From assembly GCA_027490915.1 (NCBI GenBank), contig JAIXXG010000058.1, positions 57,482-121,481 of the forward strand: DNA of 64,000 bases. Reading direction: 5' to 3'. The notes beneath the pieces were generated by a model that searched no databases, had not been told where the DNA came from, and saw only the letters and a program-made list of their open reading frames with translations. The DNA is from Microbacteriaceae bacterium. GTDB lineage: Bacteria; Actinomycetota; Actinomycetes; Actinomycetales; Microbacteriaceae. The translations under genes were made by a program, and so were the position numbers. Below, piece after piece: positions 44,257-54,766 of this stretch (its first letter is position 1; each line of letters begins with the position of its first letter).

Positions 44257-45450
44257 CTACTTCAGGATCTTCGTGACCGTGCCGGCGCCGACGGTGCGGC
44301 CACCCTCACGGATAGCGAAGCCGAGGCCCTCCTCCATGGCGATGGGCTGGATCAGCTCGACCGTCATGTCGGTGGTGTCGCCGGGCATGACCATCTCGGT
44401 GCCCTCGGGCAGCGAGATGACGCCGGTGACGTCGGTGGTGCGGAAGTAGAACTGCGGGCGGTAGTTCGTGTAGAAGGGGTTGTGACGGCCACCCTCGTCC
44501 TTCGAGAGGATGTACGCGGTGCCCTCGAAGTTGGTGTGCGGGGTCACCGAACCCGGCTTCACGACGACCTGGCCGCGCTCGACGTCCTCGCGTTTGGTGC
44601 CGCGGAGCAGGAGACCGCAGTTCTCGCCGGCCCAGGCCTCGTCGAGCTGCTTGTGGAACATCTCGATGCCCGTGACGGTGGTCTTCTGCGTCGGACGGAT
44701 GCCGACGATCTCGACCTCGGAGTTGATCGCGAGGGTGCCGCGCTCGGCGCGACCCGTCACGACCGTGCCACGGCCGGTGATCGTGAAGACGTCCTCGATC
44801 GGCATGAGGAACGGCTTGTCCTTGTCGCGGATCGGGTCCGGAACCGACTCGTCGACGGCGTCCATCAGGTCGAGGATCGACTGGGTCCACTTCTCGTCGC
44901 CCTCGAGAGCCTTGAGGCCCGAGACGCGCACCACGGGGGCGTTGTCGCCGTCGAAGCCCTGGCTCGACAGCAGCTCGCGCACCTCGATCTCGACGAGCTC
45001 GAGGATCTCCTCGTCGTCGACCATGTCGCTCTTGTTGAGGGCGACGAGCAGGTAGGGAACGCCGACCTGCTTGGCGAGGAGCACGTGCTCGCGGGTCTGG
45101 GCCATCGGGCCGTCGGTCGCCGCGACCACGAGGATCGCGCCGTCCATCTGGGCCGCACCGGTGATCATGTTCTTGATGTAGTCGGCGTGGCCCGGGGCGT
45201 CGACGTGCGCGTAGTGACGCTTCGGGGTCTCGTACTCGACGTGCGAGATGTTGATCGTGATGCCGCGCTGACGCTCCTCCGGAGCCGAGTCGATCGAGGC
45301 GAAGTCGCGCTGCACGTTGGTCGCCGACGGGTACTTGTCAGCAAGCACCTTCGAGATGGCGGCGGTGAGCGTGGTCTTGCCGTGGTCGACGTGACCGATG
45401 GTTCCGATGTTGACGTGCGGCTTGCTCCGCTCGAACTTGGCCTTAGCCAC
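44257..45450 (-). CDS. tuf: Elongation factor Tu
   Basis: [41 protein letters not shown]... Confidence 0.99.
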   Translation of the reverse strand: MAKAKFERSKPHVNIGTIGHVDHGKTTLTAAISKVLADKYPSATNVQRDFASIDSAPEERQRGITINISHVEYETPKRHYAHVDAPGHADYIKNMITGAAQMDGAILVVAATDGPMAQTREHVLLAKQVGVPYLLVALNKSDMVDDEEILELVEIEVRELLSSQGFDGDNAPVVRVSGLKALEGDEKWTQSILDLMDAVDESVPDPIRDKDKPFLMPIEDVFTITGRGTVVTGRAERGTLAINSEVEIVGIRPTQKTTVTGIEMFHKQLDEAWAGENCGLLLRGTKREDVERGQVVVKPGSVTPHTNFEGTAYILSKDEGGRHNPFYTNYRPQFYFRTTDVTGVISLPEGTEMVMPGDTTDMTVELIQPIAMEEGLGFAIREGGRTVGAGTVTKILK

Positions 45451-45558
45451 TGTGGGTCCTCCTCAGGACTTGGTGCTCAGCATCCGGGGTTCAGACGCCG
45501 CGCGGTTTGGTATGGATGTATCGTACTCAGGCTCTGGGAGCCCTCGCAGGTCGGGTGA

Positions 45559-47673
45559 TTACTCGCCCTTGTTCTTCTGGACGATCTCGTCGGCGACCGC
45601 CTTCGGGACCTCCGCGTAGCTGTCGAACGTCATCGAGTAGACGGCACGGCCCGAGGTCTTCGACCGCAGGTCACCGACGTACCCGAACATCTCCGACAGC
45701 GGCACGAGGGCGCGGACGACCTTCACGCCCGTCGCGTCGTCCATCGACTGGATCTGACCGCGGCGGGAGTTCAGGTCGCCGATGACGTCGCCCATGTACT
45801 CCTCGGGGGTGCGCACCTCGACCGCCATGAGCGGCTCGAGGAGCACGGGGTTCGCCTTGCGCGCAGCCTCCTTGAAGGCCATCGAGCCGGCGATCTTGAA
45901 CGCCATCTCCGACGAGTCGACGTCGTGAGCCGCCCCATCGACGAGCGTCGCCTTGACGCCCACCGTCGGGAAGCCCGCGAGCACGCCGACCTGCATGGCG
46001 TCCTGGATTCCCGCGTCGACCGAGGGGATGTACTCGCGCGGGACGCGACCACCCGTGACGGCGTTGACGAACTCGTAGCTCGTCTCGGGCGTGACCTCGA
46101 GCGGCTCGATCGAGATCTGGACCTTCGCGAACTGGCCCGACCCACCCGTCTGCTTCTTGTGGGTGTAGTCGTACTTCTCGATGGTCTTCTTGATCGTCTC
46201 GCGGTAGGCCACCTGGGGCTTGCCGACGTTCGCCTCGACGTTGAACTCGCGCTTCATGCGGTCGACCAGGATGTCGAGGTGCAGCTCGCCCATGCCCTTG
46301 ATGACCGTCTGGCCGGTCTCGATGTTCTGCTCGGTGCGGAACGTCGGGTCCTCCTCGGCCAGCTTCTGGATGGCCGTGCCGAGCTTCTCCTGGTCAGCCT
46401 TGGTCTTGGGCTCGATAGCGACCTCGATGACCGGCTCGGGGAAGGTCATCGACTCGAGCACGACGGGCGCGTTCGGGTCGGCGAGCGTGTCGCCCGTCGT
46501 CGTGTCCTTGAGGCCGATGACCGCGTAGATGTGGCCGGCGGTGACCGACTCGACCGGGTTCTCCTTGTTGGCGTGCATCTGGAAGATCTTCCCGATGCGC
46601 TCCTTCTTGCCCTTCGTCGAGTTCACGACCTGGGCACCCGACTCGATCGCGCCCGAGTAGACGCGCACGTAGGTCAGGCGGCCGAAGAACGGGTGCACGG
46701 CGACCTTGAACGCGAGAGCCGAGAACGGCTCCTTCGCGTCGGCCTTGCGCACGATCTCCTTCTCCTCGTCGCGCGGGTCGTGCGCGACGGTGTCGGGAAC
46801 ATCGAGCGGGCTCGGCAGGTAGTCGACGACCGCGTCGAGCATGGGCTGCACGCCGCGGTTCTTGAACGCCGAGCCGCAGAGCACGGGGTAGATCTCGGAG
46901 GCGATCGTCATCTTGCGGATCGCGCCCTTGATCTCGGCCGTGGTGAGCTCCTCGCCGCCGAAGAACTTCTCGAGCAGCACGTCGTCGCTCTCGGCGACGG
47001 TCTCGAGAAGGGCCTGGCGGTACTCCTCGGCCTTCTCCTTCATGTCCGCCGGGATCTCCTGGATCTCGTAGGCGGCACCCATGGTGACGTCACCCTTCGA
47101 GTCGCCCGGCCACACCAGGGCGCGCATCTCGACGAGGTCGACGACACCGGTGAAGGTCGACTCGAAGCCGATCGGCAGCTGGATGACGAGCGGGCGAGCG
47201 CCGAGACGCTTGATGATGGTGTCGACCGTGAAGTAGAAGTCGGCGCCCAGCTTGTCCATCTTGTTGACGAAGCAGATGCGCGGAACGTCGTACTTGTCGG
47301 CCTGGCGCCACACGGTCTCCGACTGGGGCTCGACGCCCTCCTTGCCGTCGAACACGGCGACGGCGCCGTCGAGCACGCGCAGCGAGCGCTCGACCTCGAC
47401 CGTGAAGTCGACGTGGCCGGGGGTGTCGATGATGTTGATCTGGTGCTTGTTCCAGAAGCAGGTCGTCGCGGCCGACGTGATCGTGATGCCGCGCTCCTGC
47501 TCCTGCGCCATCCAGTCCATCGTGGCGGCGCCGTCGTGCACCTCACCGATCTTGTGCGTGATGCCCGTGTAGAACAGGATGCGCTCGGTCGTGGTGGTCT
47601 TGCCGGCGTCGATGTGCGCCATGATGCCGATGTTGCGGACCTTGTGCAGGTCGGTGAGCACGTCCTGTGCCAC
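45559..47673 (-). CDS. fusA: Elongation factor G
   Basis: [63 protein letters not shown]. Confidence 0.99.
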   Translation of the reverse strand: MAQDVLTDLHKVRNIGIMAHIDAGKTTTTERILFYTGITHKIGEVHDGAATMDWMAQEQERGITITSAATTCFWNKHQINIIDTPGHVDFTVEVERSLRVLDGAVAVFDGKEGVEPQSETVWRQADKYDVPRICFVNKMDKLGADFYFTVDTIIKRLGARPLVIQLPIGFESTFTGVVDLVEMRALVWPGDSKGDVTMGAAYEIQEIPADMKEKAEEYRQALLETVAESDDVLLEKFFGGEELTTAEIKGAIRKMTIASEIYPVLCGSAFKNRGVQPMLDAVVDYLPSPLDVPDTVAHDPRDEEKEIVRKADAKEPFSALAFKVAVHPFFGRLTYVRVYSGAIESGAQVVNSTKGKKERIGKIFQMHANKENPVESVTAGHIYAVIGLKDTTTGDTLADPNAPVVLESMTFPEPVIEVAIEPKTKADQEKLGTAIQKLAEEDPTFRTEQNIETGQTVIKGMGELHLDILVDRMKREFNVEANVGKPQVAYRETIKKTIEKYDYTHKKQTGGSGQFAKVQISIEPLEVTPETSYEFVNAVTGGRVPREYIPSVDAGIQDAMQVGVLAGFPTVGVKATLVDGAAHDVDSSEMAFKIAGSMAFKEAARKANPVLLEPLMAVEVRTPEEYMGDVIGDLNSRRGQIQSMDDATGVKVVRALVPLSEMFGYVGDLRSKTSGRAVYSMTFDSYAEVPKAVADEIVQKNKGE

Positions 47674-47759
47674 GGGGGGTTCCTCCGGTTCGATAAAGAG
47701 TGCGGGTGCGAGCAGGGGCGAGTGCCGAGGCGCTCAGCCCCTGCTCGCGACGCTGGTGG

Positions 47760-48230
47760 TTACCAGCGGTAGTGCGCGAAGGCCTTGTTCGACTCGGCCA
47801 TCTTGTGGGTGTCCTCACGGCGCTTCACCGCGGCGCCGAGGCCGTTCGAGGCGTCGAGGATCTCGTTCATCAGGCGCTCGGTCATCGTCTTCTCGCGACG
47901 AGCCTTCGCGTACGAGGTCAGCCAGCGCAGCGCGAGCGTGTTCGCGCGGTGCGGCTTGACCTCGACGGGAACCTGGTAGGTCGAGCCACCGACACGACGC
48001 GACCGCACCTCGAGGGTGGGGCGCACGTTGTCGAGGGCCTTCTTCAGCACGGCGACAGCGTCTTGACCGCTCTTCGCGGCGACACCCTCGAGCGCACCGT
48101 AGACGATGCGCTCGGCGAGGCCCTTCTTGCCGTCGAGGAGGATCTTGTTGACGAGCTGGCTGACGATCGGCGCCCCGTAGACGGGGTCGGCGACGACGGG
48201 GCGCTTCGGAGCGGGACCCTTGCGAGGCAT
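47760..48230 (-). CDS. rpsG: 30S ribosomal protein S7
   Basis: [53 protein letters not shown] 48230. Confidence 0.98.
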   Translation of the reverse strand: MPRKGPAPKRPVVADPVYGAPIVSQLVNKILLDGKKGLAERIVYGALEGVAAKSGQDAVAVLKKALDNVRPTLEVRSRRVGGSTYQVPVEVKPHRANTLALRWLTSYAKARREKTMTERLMNEILDASNGLGAAVKRREDTHKMAESNKAFAHYRW

Positions 48231-48604
48231 TACTTCTTCTCCATCTTCGCGCCGTAGCGGCTGCGCGCCTGCTTGCGGTTCTTCACGGCCTGGGTGTCGA
48301 GCGCGCCGCGCACGATCTTGTAGCGCACACCGGGCAGGTCTTTCACACGACCGCCGCGCACGAGCACCATCGAGTGCTCCTGCAGGTTGTGGCCCTCGCC
48401 CGGGATGTAGGCGGTGACCTCGGTGCCGTTGCTGAGCTTCACACGAGCGACCTTGCGCAGAGCCGAGTTCGGCTTCTTCGGGGTCGTGGTGTAGACGCGC
48501 GTGCAGACGCCGCGCTGCTGGGGGTTGGCCTTCAGGGCCGGGGCCTTGGTCTTGGAGACCTTCGGCGTGCGGCCCTTGCGGACCAGCTGCTGAATAGTGG
48601 GCAC
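48230..48604 (-). CDS. rpsL: 30S ribosomal protein S12
   Basis: [78 protein letters not shown]. Confidence 0.99.
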   Translation of the reverse strand: MPTIQQLVRKGRTPKVSKTKAPALKANPQQRGVCTRVYTTTPKKPNSALRKVARVKLSNGTEVTAYIPGEGHNLQEHSMVLVRGGRVKDLPGVRYKIVRGALDTQAVKNRKQARSRYGAKMEKK

Positions 48605-48846
48605 AGTGCTCCTTGTGAATGCTGCACGGTGACAGCGGTTGCGGTTGGATGTCCCCCGACCAGCTGCGCCGGACGGGGCTCACGCGAAATCCGACGGGCT
48701 GCGGCGAGCAGGCTCGCCGCCGACGGATATGCCGTGGGGGTGTCACCTCGCAGGCGCCGGAGCGACCACGGGGTCAGTGACCCTTCATGCGGGCATCCGC
48801 GCACGACGGCATGACACAGCCGCGCGCCGAAGCACACACACCGCCA

Positions 48847-48875
48847 AGGATAGACCGCGGGCGGGGTCGGGTCAA
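48847..48875 (-). promoter_or_regulatory. Candidate str operon (rpsL) promoter
   Basis: Minus strand TTGACC-N17-TATCCT; -35 overlaps the TGA stop (48872-48874) of the upstream gene; about 240-nt leader to rpsL. Confidence 0.65.
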
Positions 48876-49624
48876 ACGGCTGCGCGGCCGCCGACGGTTG
48901 CACGGTGCTCGGCGAGCTCCTGCTGGTACGCGGCCCGAGCGGCCTCGTTGCGCGCCCGCGCGGTGCGGCCGCGCCGCGCGACGATCCAGCCGACCCAGAT
49001 CGGCACCTCGCGCGCCGCGACGGCGGCGGCGAAGCCGACCGGGTTGCCGAGCTGGCGAACGAACTCGGCACCCACCTCGGAGGCGGGTGCGCCGACGAGT
49101 CCGGCACTGATGAGCGCAGCACCGAGGAACCCGATCCAGACGACGAGCGCCACGAGGAACCCGCCGAGGACGTGCCCCCACCATCCGGCGCGATTGAGCA
49201 CGACCACGAGAAGGATGTGCGCGAGCGCGAAGACGACCACCGGGATCCAGTACTGCCGGGTCGCGAGGTCGGCGAGCCCGCCATCGATGCCGAGAGACGG
49301 GACGAGGCGGCCGAGAAGCGATGCCGACGCGGCGTACACGACCGCGAAGATCGCGGTGGCGAGCAGCGCCACGAGCACGCCGACGCCGCGAGCACCGCGA
49401 GCGCGCGGCGGCTTGGGAGCCTCGACGTAGACGACGGTGGGTTCGGCGGGCGCCGCCGGCTCGGTCGGAGTCGCGGGAGCGGCGGGCGCGTCGCCCGTCG
49501 CGGTGCTCCCCGCGTGCGGATCGGTCGCCGATGAGGGCGCATCACCGGAGGGACTCGCGGGGGCGGCCTCCGCGACCGGGTCGCTCGTGGGGTTCTCGTC
49601 GGGCTTCGGGTCGGTGCTGGTCAT
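48872..49624 (-). CDS. Hypothetical membrane protein with Pro/Ala/Ser-rich N-terminus
   Basis: N-term MTSTDPKPDENPTSDPVAEAAPASPSGDAPSS then TM segments VGVLVALLATAIFAVVYAASASLLG, WIPVVVFALAHILLVVVLN. Confidence 0.7.
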   Translation of the reverse strand: MTSTDPKPDENPTSDPVAEAAPASPSGDAPSSATDPHAGSTATGDAPAAPATPTEPAAPAEPTVVYVEAPKPPRARGARGVGVLVALLATAIFAVVYAASASLLGRLVPSLGIDGGLADLATRQYWIPVVVFALAHILLVVVLNRAGWWGHVLGGFLVALVVWIGFLGAALISAGLVGAPASEVGAEFVRQLGNPVGFAAAVAAREVPIWVGWIVARRGRTARARNEAARAAYQQELAEHRATVGGRAAV

Positions 49625-49674
49625 GACGCATCCTTTCGCCGTGGATCGACGGCGTCACCCTACCAACAGGGGGT

Positions 49675-49704
49675 GTCGGGATGCCCCTCCCCGAGCATCC
49701 CGAC
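49675..49704 (-). terminator. Terminator of the pilus operon
   Basis: Perfect 10-bp stem GTCGGGATGC-ccctccccga-GCATCCCGAC directly after the pilO stop. Confidence 0.7.
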
Positions 49705-49708
49705 CCCG

Positions 49709-50455
49709 CTACGGGCTCGGCGTCGGGCTCGGCGTCGGCGCACCCGGCGTCGGGGTCGCCGCCGGGTCGGTCGCGCCCGGCGTGGGCGTGGCCGACGGCT
49801 CCGGCTCGGTGGGCGCGGGCTCGACCGGCTCGACGTCGACGAGGTCCTCCCCCGAGATGACGTAGATGTTGAGGGTGATCGTGGTCTCGCCGAGGCCGTT
49901 CGCGCCGTCCGCGCTGTAGACGAAGGTCGGGAGCACCGCGAAGCGCTCGGAGGTCTGCAGCGCGTTCACGAACGAGAGCGTGGACGAGAGCGCGCCCTGC
50001 ACCGTCACCGAGACGCTGACCAGCAGCAGGCTGCCGGTCGGCAGCACCCCGCTTCCGTCGATCTCCGGCTCGGGGGCCGGCACCGCCGGGTCGAGCACCT
50101 CCGCTGTCGACGGCGACGGCTCGTTGATCGCCAGGTTCTGCAGCACGAGGCCCTCGGCGAGCAGGCTCGTGACGAACTGCTCGACGGCGTCGTCGTAGGC
50201 GGCCTGCGTCGGGAACTCCGCCCGGAGCACCGCGAGCTCCTCCTTCAGCTCGTCGATGCGCTCGAAGTCGGCCTCGAGCGCGGCGATGGTGGCGCGCGCG
50301 AGCTCGTTCTGGCCCTGCACCGCCAGGCGCTCGGCGTCGAGTCGCGCCGCTTCGGCGAGCTTCGGCGAGATGCCGAGGAACCAGCCGAGCGCCACGACGA
50401 GGATCATGATGAGGGCGGCCGCGAACGTCCAGACGCGGGTCGATGCGGAGTTCAC
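49709..50455 (-). CDS. pilO: PilO-like type IV pilus inner-membrane assembly protein
   Basis: Single N-terminal TM, coiled coil, periplasmic-type domain: VNSASTRVWTFAAALIMILVVALGWFLGISPKLAEAARLDAERLAVQGQNELARATIAALEADFERIDELKEELAVLRAEFP; position after pilN. Confidence 0.72.
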   Translation of the reverse strand: MNSASTRVWTFAAALIMILVVALGWFLGISPKLAEAARLDAERLAVQGQNELARATIAALEADFERIDELKEELAVLRAEFPTQAAYDDAVEQFVTSLLAEGLVLQNLAINEPSPSTAEVLDPAVPAPEPEIDGSGVLPTGSLLLVSVSVTVQGALSSTLSFVNALQTSERFAVLPTFVYSADGANGLGETTITLNIYVISGEDLVDVEPVEPAPTEPEPSATPTPGATDPAATPTPGAPTPSPTPSP

Positions 50456-51222
50456 TGGTCGCCCTCCTCGGTCTCGGAGCCGGTCTCGGTCTCGGTCTCG
50501 GTGCCCGTCCCGGTGCCGGAATCGGTGCCGTCGGTGGACTCCTCCGACTCGCCGTCGGTCGCCGCATCGGGCGAGAAGCGGCCGGAGAGGGCCTCGGCGT
50601 TGAGGTTGATGGTGACGACCGTCTCGTACCCGGCGTCGATGAGCGTGATGCGGTCGATGCTCGCGTCGGCGAACGTCGGCAGCTGCTCCCACGCCCGGAA
50701 CCACAGCCAGGGAGTCGGCTCCTCGGGCGTGACGATGGTCATGCTGATGGTCGCCACGCGCGGCTGACGCAGCGGACCGCTGATGCCGAGCGCGGGCTGT
50801 GCCGGGGCGTCGCTGATGACGGTGAGGCCATCGACGAGAGCGCCGCTGCCGAGCGGGCGGAAGTAGGGGGCGAGAGCATCCAGCCAGAGCACATCGACCG
50901 TGCCCAGCTGGGTGCGGAGGTCGGCGATGATCTGCAGATCGGACCGCACCTGCGTGACCTCGGTGAACTCGAGCTGCTGCGCCAGCAGCTGCTCGGTGAG
51001 GAGGCGCTCCGCCGCGAGGCGCTGATCGGCGGCGGCGGCGTTCAGGAACGACGCGACGACACCCGCCACGGTCACCGCCGCGACGAGGGCGGTGAGGGCG
51101 ATGAGGGAGCGGCGGCGAGCTGACTCTTTGCGCCGCATCGCGACCTCGGGCGGCATGAGGCGCGCGCGGGGCACGCCCCCGTAGACGAGGGCGCCAGCGT
51201 CGGCCTTGTCGCGCTTGCTCAT
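50452..51222 (-). CDS. pilN: PilN-like type IV pilus assembly protein
   Basis: MSKRDKADAGALVYGGVPRARLMPPEVAMRRKESARRRSLIALTALVAAVTVAGVVASFLNAAAADQRLAAERLL...; ATGA overlap with pilM; low-complexity acidic tail. Confidence 0.7.
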   Translation of the reverse strand: MSKRDKADAGALVYGGVPRARLMPPEVAMRRKESARRRSLIALTALVAAVTVAGVVASFLNAAAADQRLAAERLLTEQLLAQQLEFTEVTQVRSDLQIIADLRTQLGTVDVLWLDALAPYFRPLGSGALVDGLTVISDAPAQPALGISGPLRQPRVATISMTIVTPEEPTPWLWFRAWEQLPTFADASIDRITLIDAGYETVVTINLNAEALSGRFSPDAATDGESEESTDGTDSGTGTGTETETETGSETEEGDQ

Positions 51223-52268
51223 GCGCCGCTCCCCACCGCGAGGCCGATGGCCGTGATCCAGGTCTGCATCTCCTCGTCGCTCGTCTTCGAGCGCAGCGGG
51301 CGCGACGCCACGGCTCCCGCGAGCGGGTTCACCGGAACGACCGAGATGCGCGTCGACTCGGCGAGAGCGCTCGCGAATCCGCGCATGCGGGTGGCGCCGC
51401 CCGCGACCGAAAGGTGATCGAACACGACTCCGGCCCGCACCCCCGCGAAGTAGGCGAGGGTGTTGCGCACCGCCGTCAGCAGCTCGCTCGTGGCCTCGTG
51501 GATCACCTCGGCGGCCAGGCGCTCGTCCTCGGTGGTGCCGACAGAGGTCAGCCCCAGCTCGCGCTTCAGCAGCTCGGCACGGTCGCGAGGGATGTTGAGG
51601 CGGGTCATGAGTGACCGCGTGGCGTCGTCGCCCCCCGCCGGCACGATGCGCACGAAGAGCGGCACCCCGGCCTGCACGATCACGATCGAGGTGGCGTTGG
51701 CGCCGATGTTCATGTGCACGGCGTAGCCGCTCGTCGGGCTCGACAGCGTGTGCACGCGCGTCATCGCGAAGGGCAGCAGGTCCATGCTGACCGGGTTCAG
51801 GCCGGCCAGGGTCGCCGCCGTCACGTTCGTCGTCACCGCCTGCTTGAACGCCGCGATGAGCAGCCCGTTGACGACGGGGCCCGACTCGCCCTGGCCCTCG
51901 CCGATCGGGTAGTAGTCGAGCACGGCATCGTTGACCGGCACCGGCAGCAGGTCTTGCACCTGGAACGGCAGGGACTCCTTGATCTGCGCGAGCGGCATGC
52001 GCGGAACCGCGAGGTCGCGCACGATGACGCTCTGCCCGCCGATGCCGAGGGCGATGTCCTTCGAGCGGAACCCGCCGGACGCCCACAGCCGCTTGAAGGC
52101 CGAGGCCACGGTGTGCACCTCGAGCACCTCGCCGCGCTTCACCGAGCCCTCGGGCAGCGCCACCTCGTGCGCGCGCACGATCGTCGGCCGCGCCTTCGCC
52201 GCATCGTCGATCTCGACAGCGCGCAGCATGCTGCTGCCGATGTCGACCCCGACCACTCCGCCTGCCAT
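51219..52268 (-). CDS. pilM: Type IV pilus assembly protein PilM
   Basis: MAGGVVGVDIGSSMLRAVEIDDAAKARPTIVRAHEVALPEGSVKRGEV...KESLPFQVQDLLPVPVNDAVLDYYPIG; actin-like ATPase fold. Confidence 0.92.
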   Translation of the reverse strand: MAGGVVGVDIGSSMLRAVEIDDAAKARPTIVRAHEVALPEGSVKRGEVLEVHTVASAFKRLWASGGFRSKDIALGIGGQSVIVRDLAVPRMPLAQIKESLPFQVQDLLPVPVNDAVLDYYPIGEGQGESGPVVNGLLIAAFKQAVTTNVTAATLAGLNPVSMDLLPFAMTRVHTLSSPTSGYAVHMNIGANATSIVIVQAGVPLFVRIVPAGGDDATRSLMTRLNIPRDRAELLKRELGLTSVGTTEDERLAAEVIHEATSELLTAVRNTLAYFAGVRAGVVFDHLSVAGGATRMRGFASALAESTRISVVPVNPLAGAVASRPLRSKTSDEEMQTWITAIGLAVGSGA

Positions 52269-52278
52269 CGATGCCCTC

Positions 52279-53106
52279 TCAGTCCAGTCCGAACAGCGCG
52301 AGGTACGCCCGCGCGATCGGATCGCCCAGCAGGATCCCCACCCAGGCTCCCCCCAGCATCCACGGCCCGAAGGGAATTCCCGTGCTGCGACGCGCCCGAC
52401 CGAGCACGATGAGCGCGAGACCGACGAGCCCCCCGAGCAGGAACGCGGCCAGGGCGCCCACGGCGAGCGCCGACCAGCCGACCCAGCCGAGCACGAGCCC
52501 GATGACGCCGGAGAGCTTCACGTCGCCCATGCCCATCCCGCGCGGCGAGATGAGCGCCAGCAGCAGGTAGAGGGCGAACAGGATGCCCGCTCCCGCCGCG
52601 GCGCGGGCCGCAGCCTCGCCGTCCCCCGCCAGCAGAGCCGCACCGCCCAGCAGCGCGGCGAGCACGCCGTACGACGGCAGCACGATGGCGTCGGGAAGCC
52701 GGTGGGTGTCGAGGTCGATCGCGGCGAGCGCGATGCCGATGCCGGCGAACCAGAGCAGGGCGATCAGCTCGAGCACCGCAGCCGCGGCGAGCGCGGCGGT
52801 CGGAGCGGTGAGGATGCCGGGCGCCGCGAGCGCGGCGAGGCCGGCGAAGACGAGCGCGGTGACGAGCTCGATGACGGCGTACCGCACCGAGAACGGCTCC
52901 CGGCACGCCCGGCACCGGCCGCGCAGCAGCAGCCACGACAGCACCGGGATGTTGTCCGTGGCCCGGATGCGCGTTCCGCAGGCCGGGCAGGCGCTCGGCG
53001 GAGACACCACCGAGAGGCCTCGCGGCACGCGGTGGATCACCACGTTGAGGAACGAGCCGATGGAGGCCCCGAGCACCCCGACGAGGATCGGGACGACGAG
53101 TGTCAC
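52279..53106 (-). CDS. pilD: Prepilin peptidase PilD (leader peptidase / N-methyltransferase)
   Basis: GASIGSFLNVVIHRVPRGLSVVSPPSACPACGTRIRATDNIPVLSWLLLRGRCRACREPFSVRY; GMGMGDVKL. Four-Cys motif and GxGD-type motif. Confidence 0.95.
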   Translation of the reverse strand: MTLVVPILVGVLGASIGSFLNVVIHRVPRGLSVVSPPSACPACGTRIRATDNIPVLSWLLLRGRCRACREPFSVRYAVIELVTALVFAGLAALAAPGILTAPTAALAAAAVLELIALLWFAGIGIALAAIDLDTHRLPDAIVLPSYGVLAALLGGAALLAGDGEAAARAAAGAGILFALYLLLALISPRGMGMGDVKLSGVIGLVLGWVGWSALAVGALAAFLLGGLVGLALIVLGRARRSTGIPFGPWMLGGAWVGILLGDPIARAYLALFGLD

Positions 53107-53119
53107 GGTCGACCGCTCG

Positions 53120-54766
53120 TCACGCCGGCGGGGCGATATCGGTGTACTCGACGAGCGCTCCCGGGCGCCCCGGCTGCGCCGGACCGCCGACGGCACCGCC
53201 GCCACCGGGACCACCCGCCCCGTTGCCCAGGTCGAAGCCCGGGATGCCGATCGGCACGTAGGTCAGCTCGCTGTTGTTCGAGAAGTACACGTTCGAGGCG
53301 TAGTACTGGCCTCGCCACGTCAGCTGGTTGCTGTTGTAGACCGGGCAGGGCGAGTAGACGATGACCGCGATGGGCGCCTCGAGCTCGTTCTGGTTGTTGA
53401 TGTCGATGCGGCCGCATCCGGTCGCGGTCGGGCGACCGTCGGCCACCGTGTCGGGCGTGATGAACCGCAGGGCGCGGTCGACGCCGGTGCTCGACACCGC
53501 CGTGAAGTCCTCGATGTTCGCGGTGCGCGGCAGGATGAACGTGATATCGGTGCGCATCGTCAGCGTCCACTTCGCGCTCGACGAGATCGTGAAGGACGAG
53601 CATCCGCGCATGTCCATGACCGTCGGCGTCGTGTAGCCGCTGATCGCGGTGACCGCCGCCGACGAGACCGTGCGGTTGTCGATCGTGCACGACCCCGTCC
53701 AGGTGCGCACCGTCCAGCCGCGGGTCTGCCAGTCGCTCGCGACGAAGTTCACGTCGACCCAGGTCGGGCGCGTCGGGGCGACGACATCGGCCCGGTTGAA
53801 GAAGACCGGGTTCGCCCCGGTGTTGCGCGCCACCGAGCACGCGTCGCCCGCGGCATCCCAGCCGGTCGCGCCGGTGGTGCATCGCTGGCCCCAGCTGTCG
53901 ATCTCGCCGCGGGCGTAGACGCCGCCGCCGATCCGGGTGCTCGGGTCGATGCGGGTGAGGCCGGTGCCGGCGGCGATCACGTCGCCGCCGATGGTCTTGT
54001 TCCCCTGCAGGGTGACGGTTCCGGATGCCCACACCTTGCCGCCCGCGCTGCAGGTGTTGTCGAGCTGGATGTTGCCGTTCGCGGCGACGATGTCGCCCTG
54101 CACGTACACGCTGTTGCTGCAGAGGATGTTGCCCTCGGCGACGATGACGTTGGCCTGGTTGCCGTTGAACGAGAGCAGCTCGAGGCTGTTCGCCAGGCCC
54201 GGCGTGCCGTAGCTGAAGACGGCCGCTCCGGTGACGGCGGCCGTGTTCGCGCCGGGCACCCAGGCGTACACGGCCTGCACGGCGGAGGCGTCTCCGGCCG
54301 AGGCCGACTCGGCGACGCCCTCATCGGCGGCGAAGCCCGTCGACTGGATGCGGATCTGCGTGGCCGCGTCGATCGGGCACCCGTTCGTCCACGCCGCCGC
54401 CGTGCTGATGCGGTACGCGATCGTGGCCCGGAAGAACGGCGCCGACGCAGCGGTGCCGGTCAGACCAGGATCGACCGAGCCCTGCGTGGCCGTGAGCTGG
54501 CCCGTCGACGGGCAGGCGTTGGAGTACAGGGCCGCGAGCATCGCGTCGACGCCGGCCTCGGCAGCGGCGTTCGACTGCACGCCCGCGCGCGTCAGCGAGG
54601 TGTAGCCGAGCGCCTGCACGGTGGCGCCGGTGACGGTCATGGTGATGATCGAGGTCACCCCGAGCAGGCCGATGACGGCGATCATGGCGTTGCCGCGCTC
54701 GCCGTCCTGCCGCCCGAGGCGGTCGAGGCGGTTCAGGCCCTGGCGCAGAAGACGATTCAGAAGCAT
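53120..54766 (-). CDS. Large PilX-like pilus-associated protein with beta-solenoid-like repeats
   Basis: ERGNAMIAVIGLLGVTSIITMTVTGATVQALGYTSLTRAGVQSNAAAEAGVDAML N-terminus; repeats EGNILCSNSVYVQGDIVAANGNIQLDNTCSAGGKVWASGTVTLQGNKTIGGDVIAAGTG. Confidence 0.7.
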   Translation of the reverse strand: MLLNRLLRQGLNRLDRLGRQDGERGNAMIAVIGLLGVTSIITMTVTGATVQALGYTSLTRAGVQSNAAAEAGVDAMLAALYSNACPSTGQLTATQGSVDPGLTGTAASAPFFRATIAYRISTAAAWTNGCPIDAATQIRIQSTGFAADEGVAESASAGDASAVQAVYAWVPGANTAAVTGAAVFSYGTPGLANSLELLSFNGNQANVIVAEGNILCSNSVYVQGDIVAANGNIQLDNTCSAGGKVWASGTVTLQGNKTIGGDVIAAGTGLTRIDPSTRIGGGVYARGEIDSWGQRCTTGATGWDAAGDACSVARNTGANPVFFNRADVVAPTRPTWVDVNFVASDWQTRGWTVRTWTGSCTIDNRTVSSAAVTAISGYTTPTVMDMRGCSSFTISSSAKWTLTMRTDITFILPRTANIEDFTAVSSTGVDRALRFITPDTVADGRPTATGCGRIDINNQNELEAPIAVIVYSPCPVYNSNQLTWRGQYYASNVYFSNNSELTYVPIGIPGFDLGNGAGGPGGGGAVGGPAQPGRPGALVEYTDIAPPA

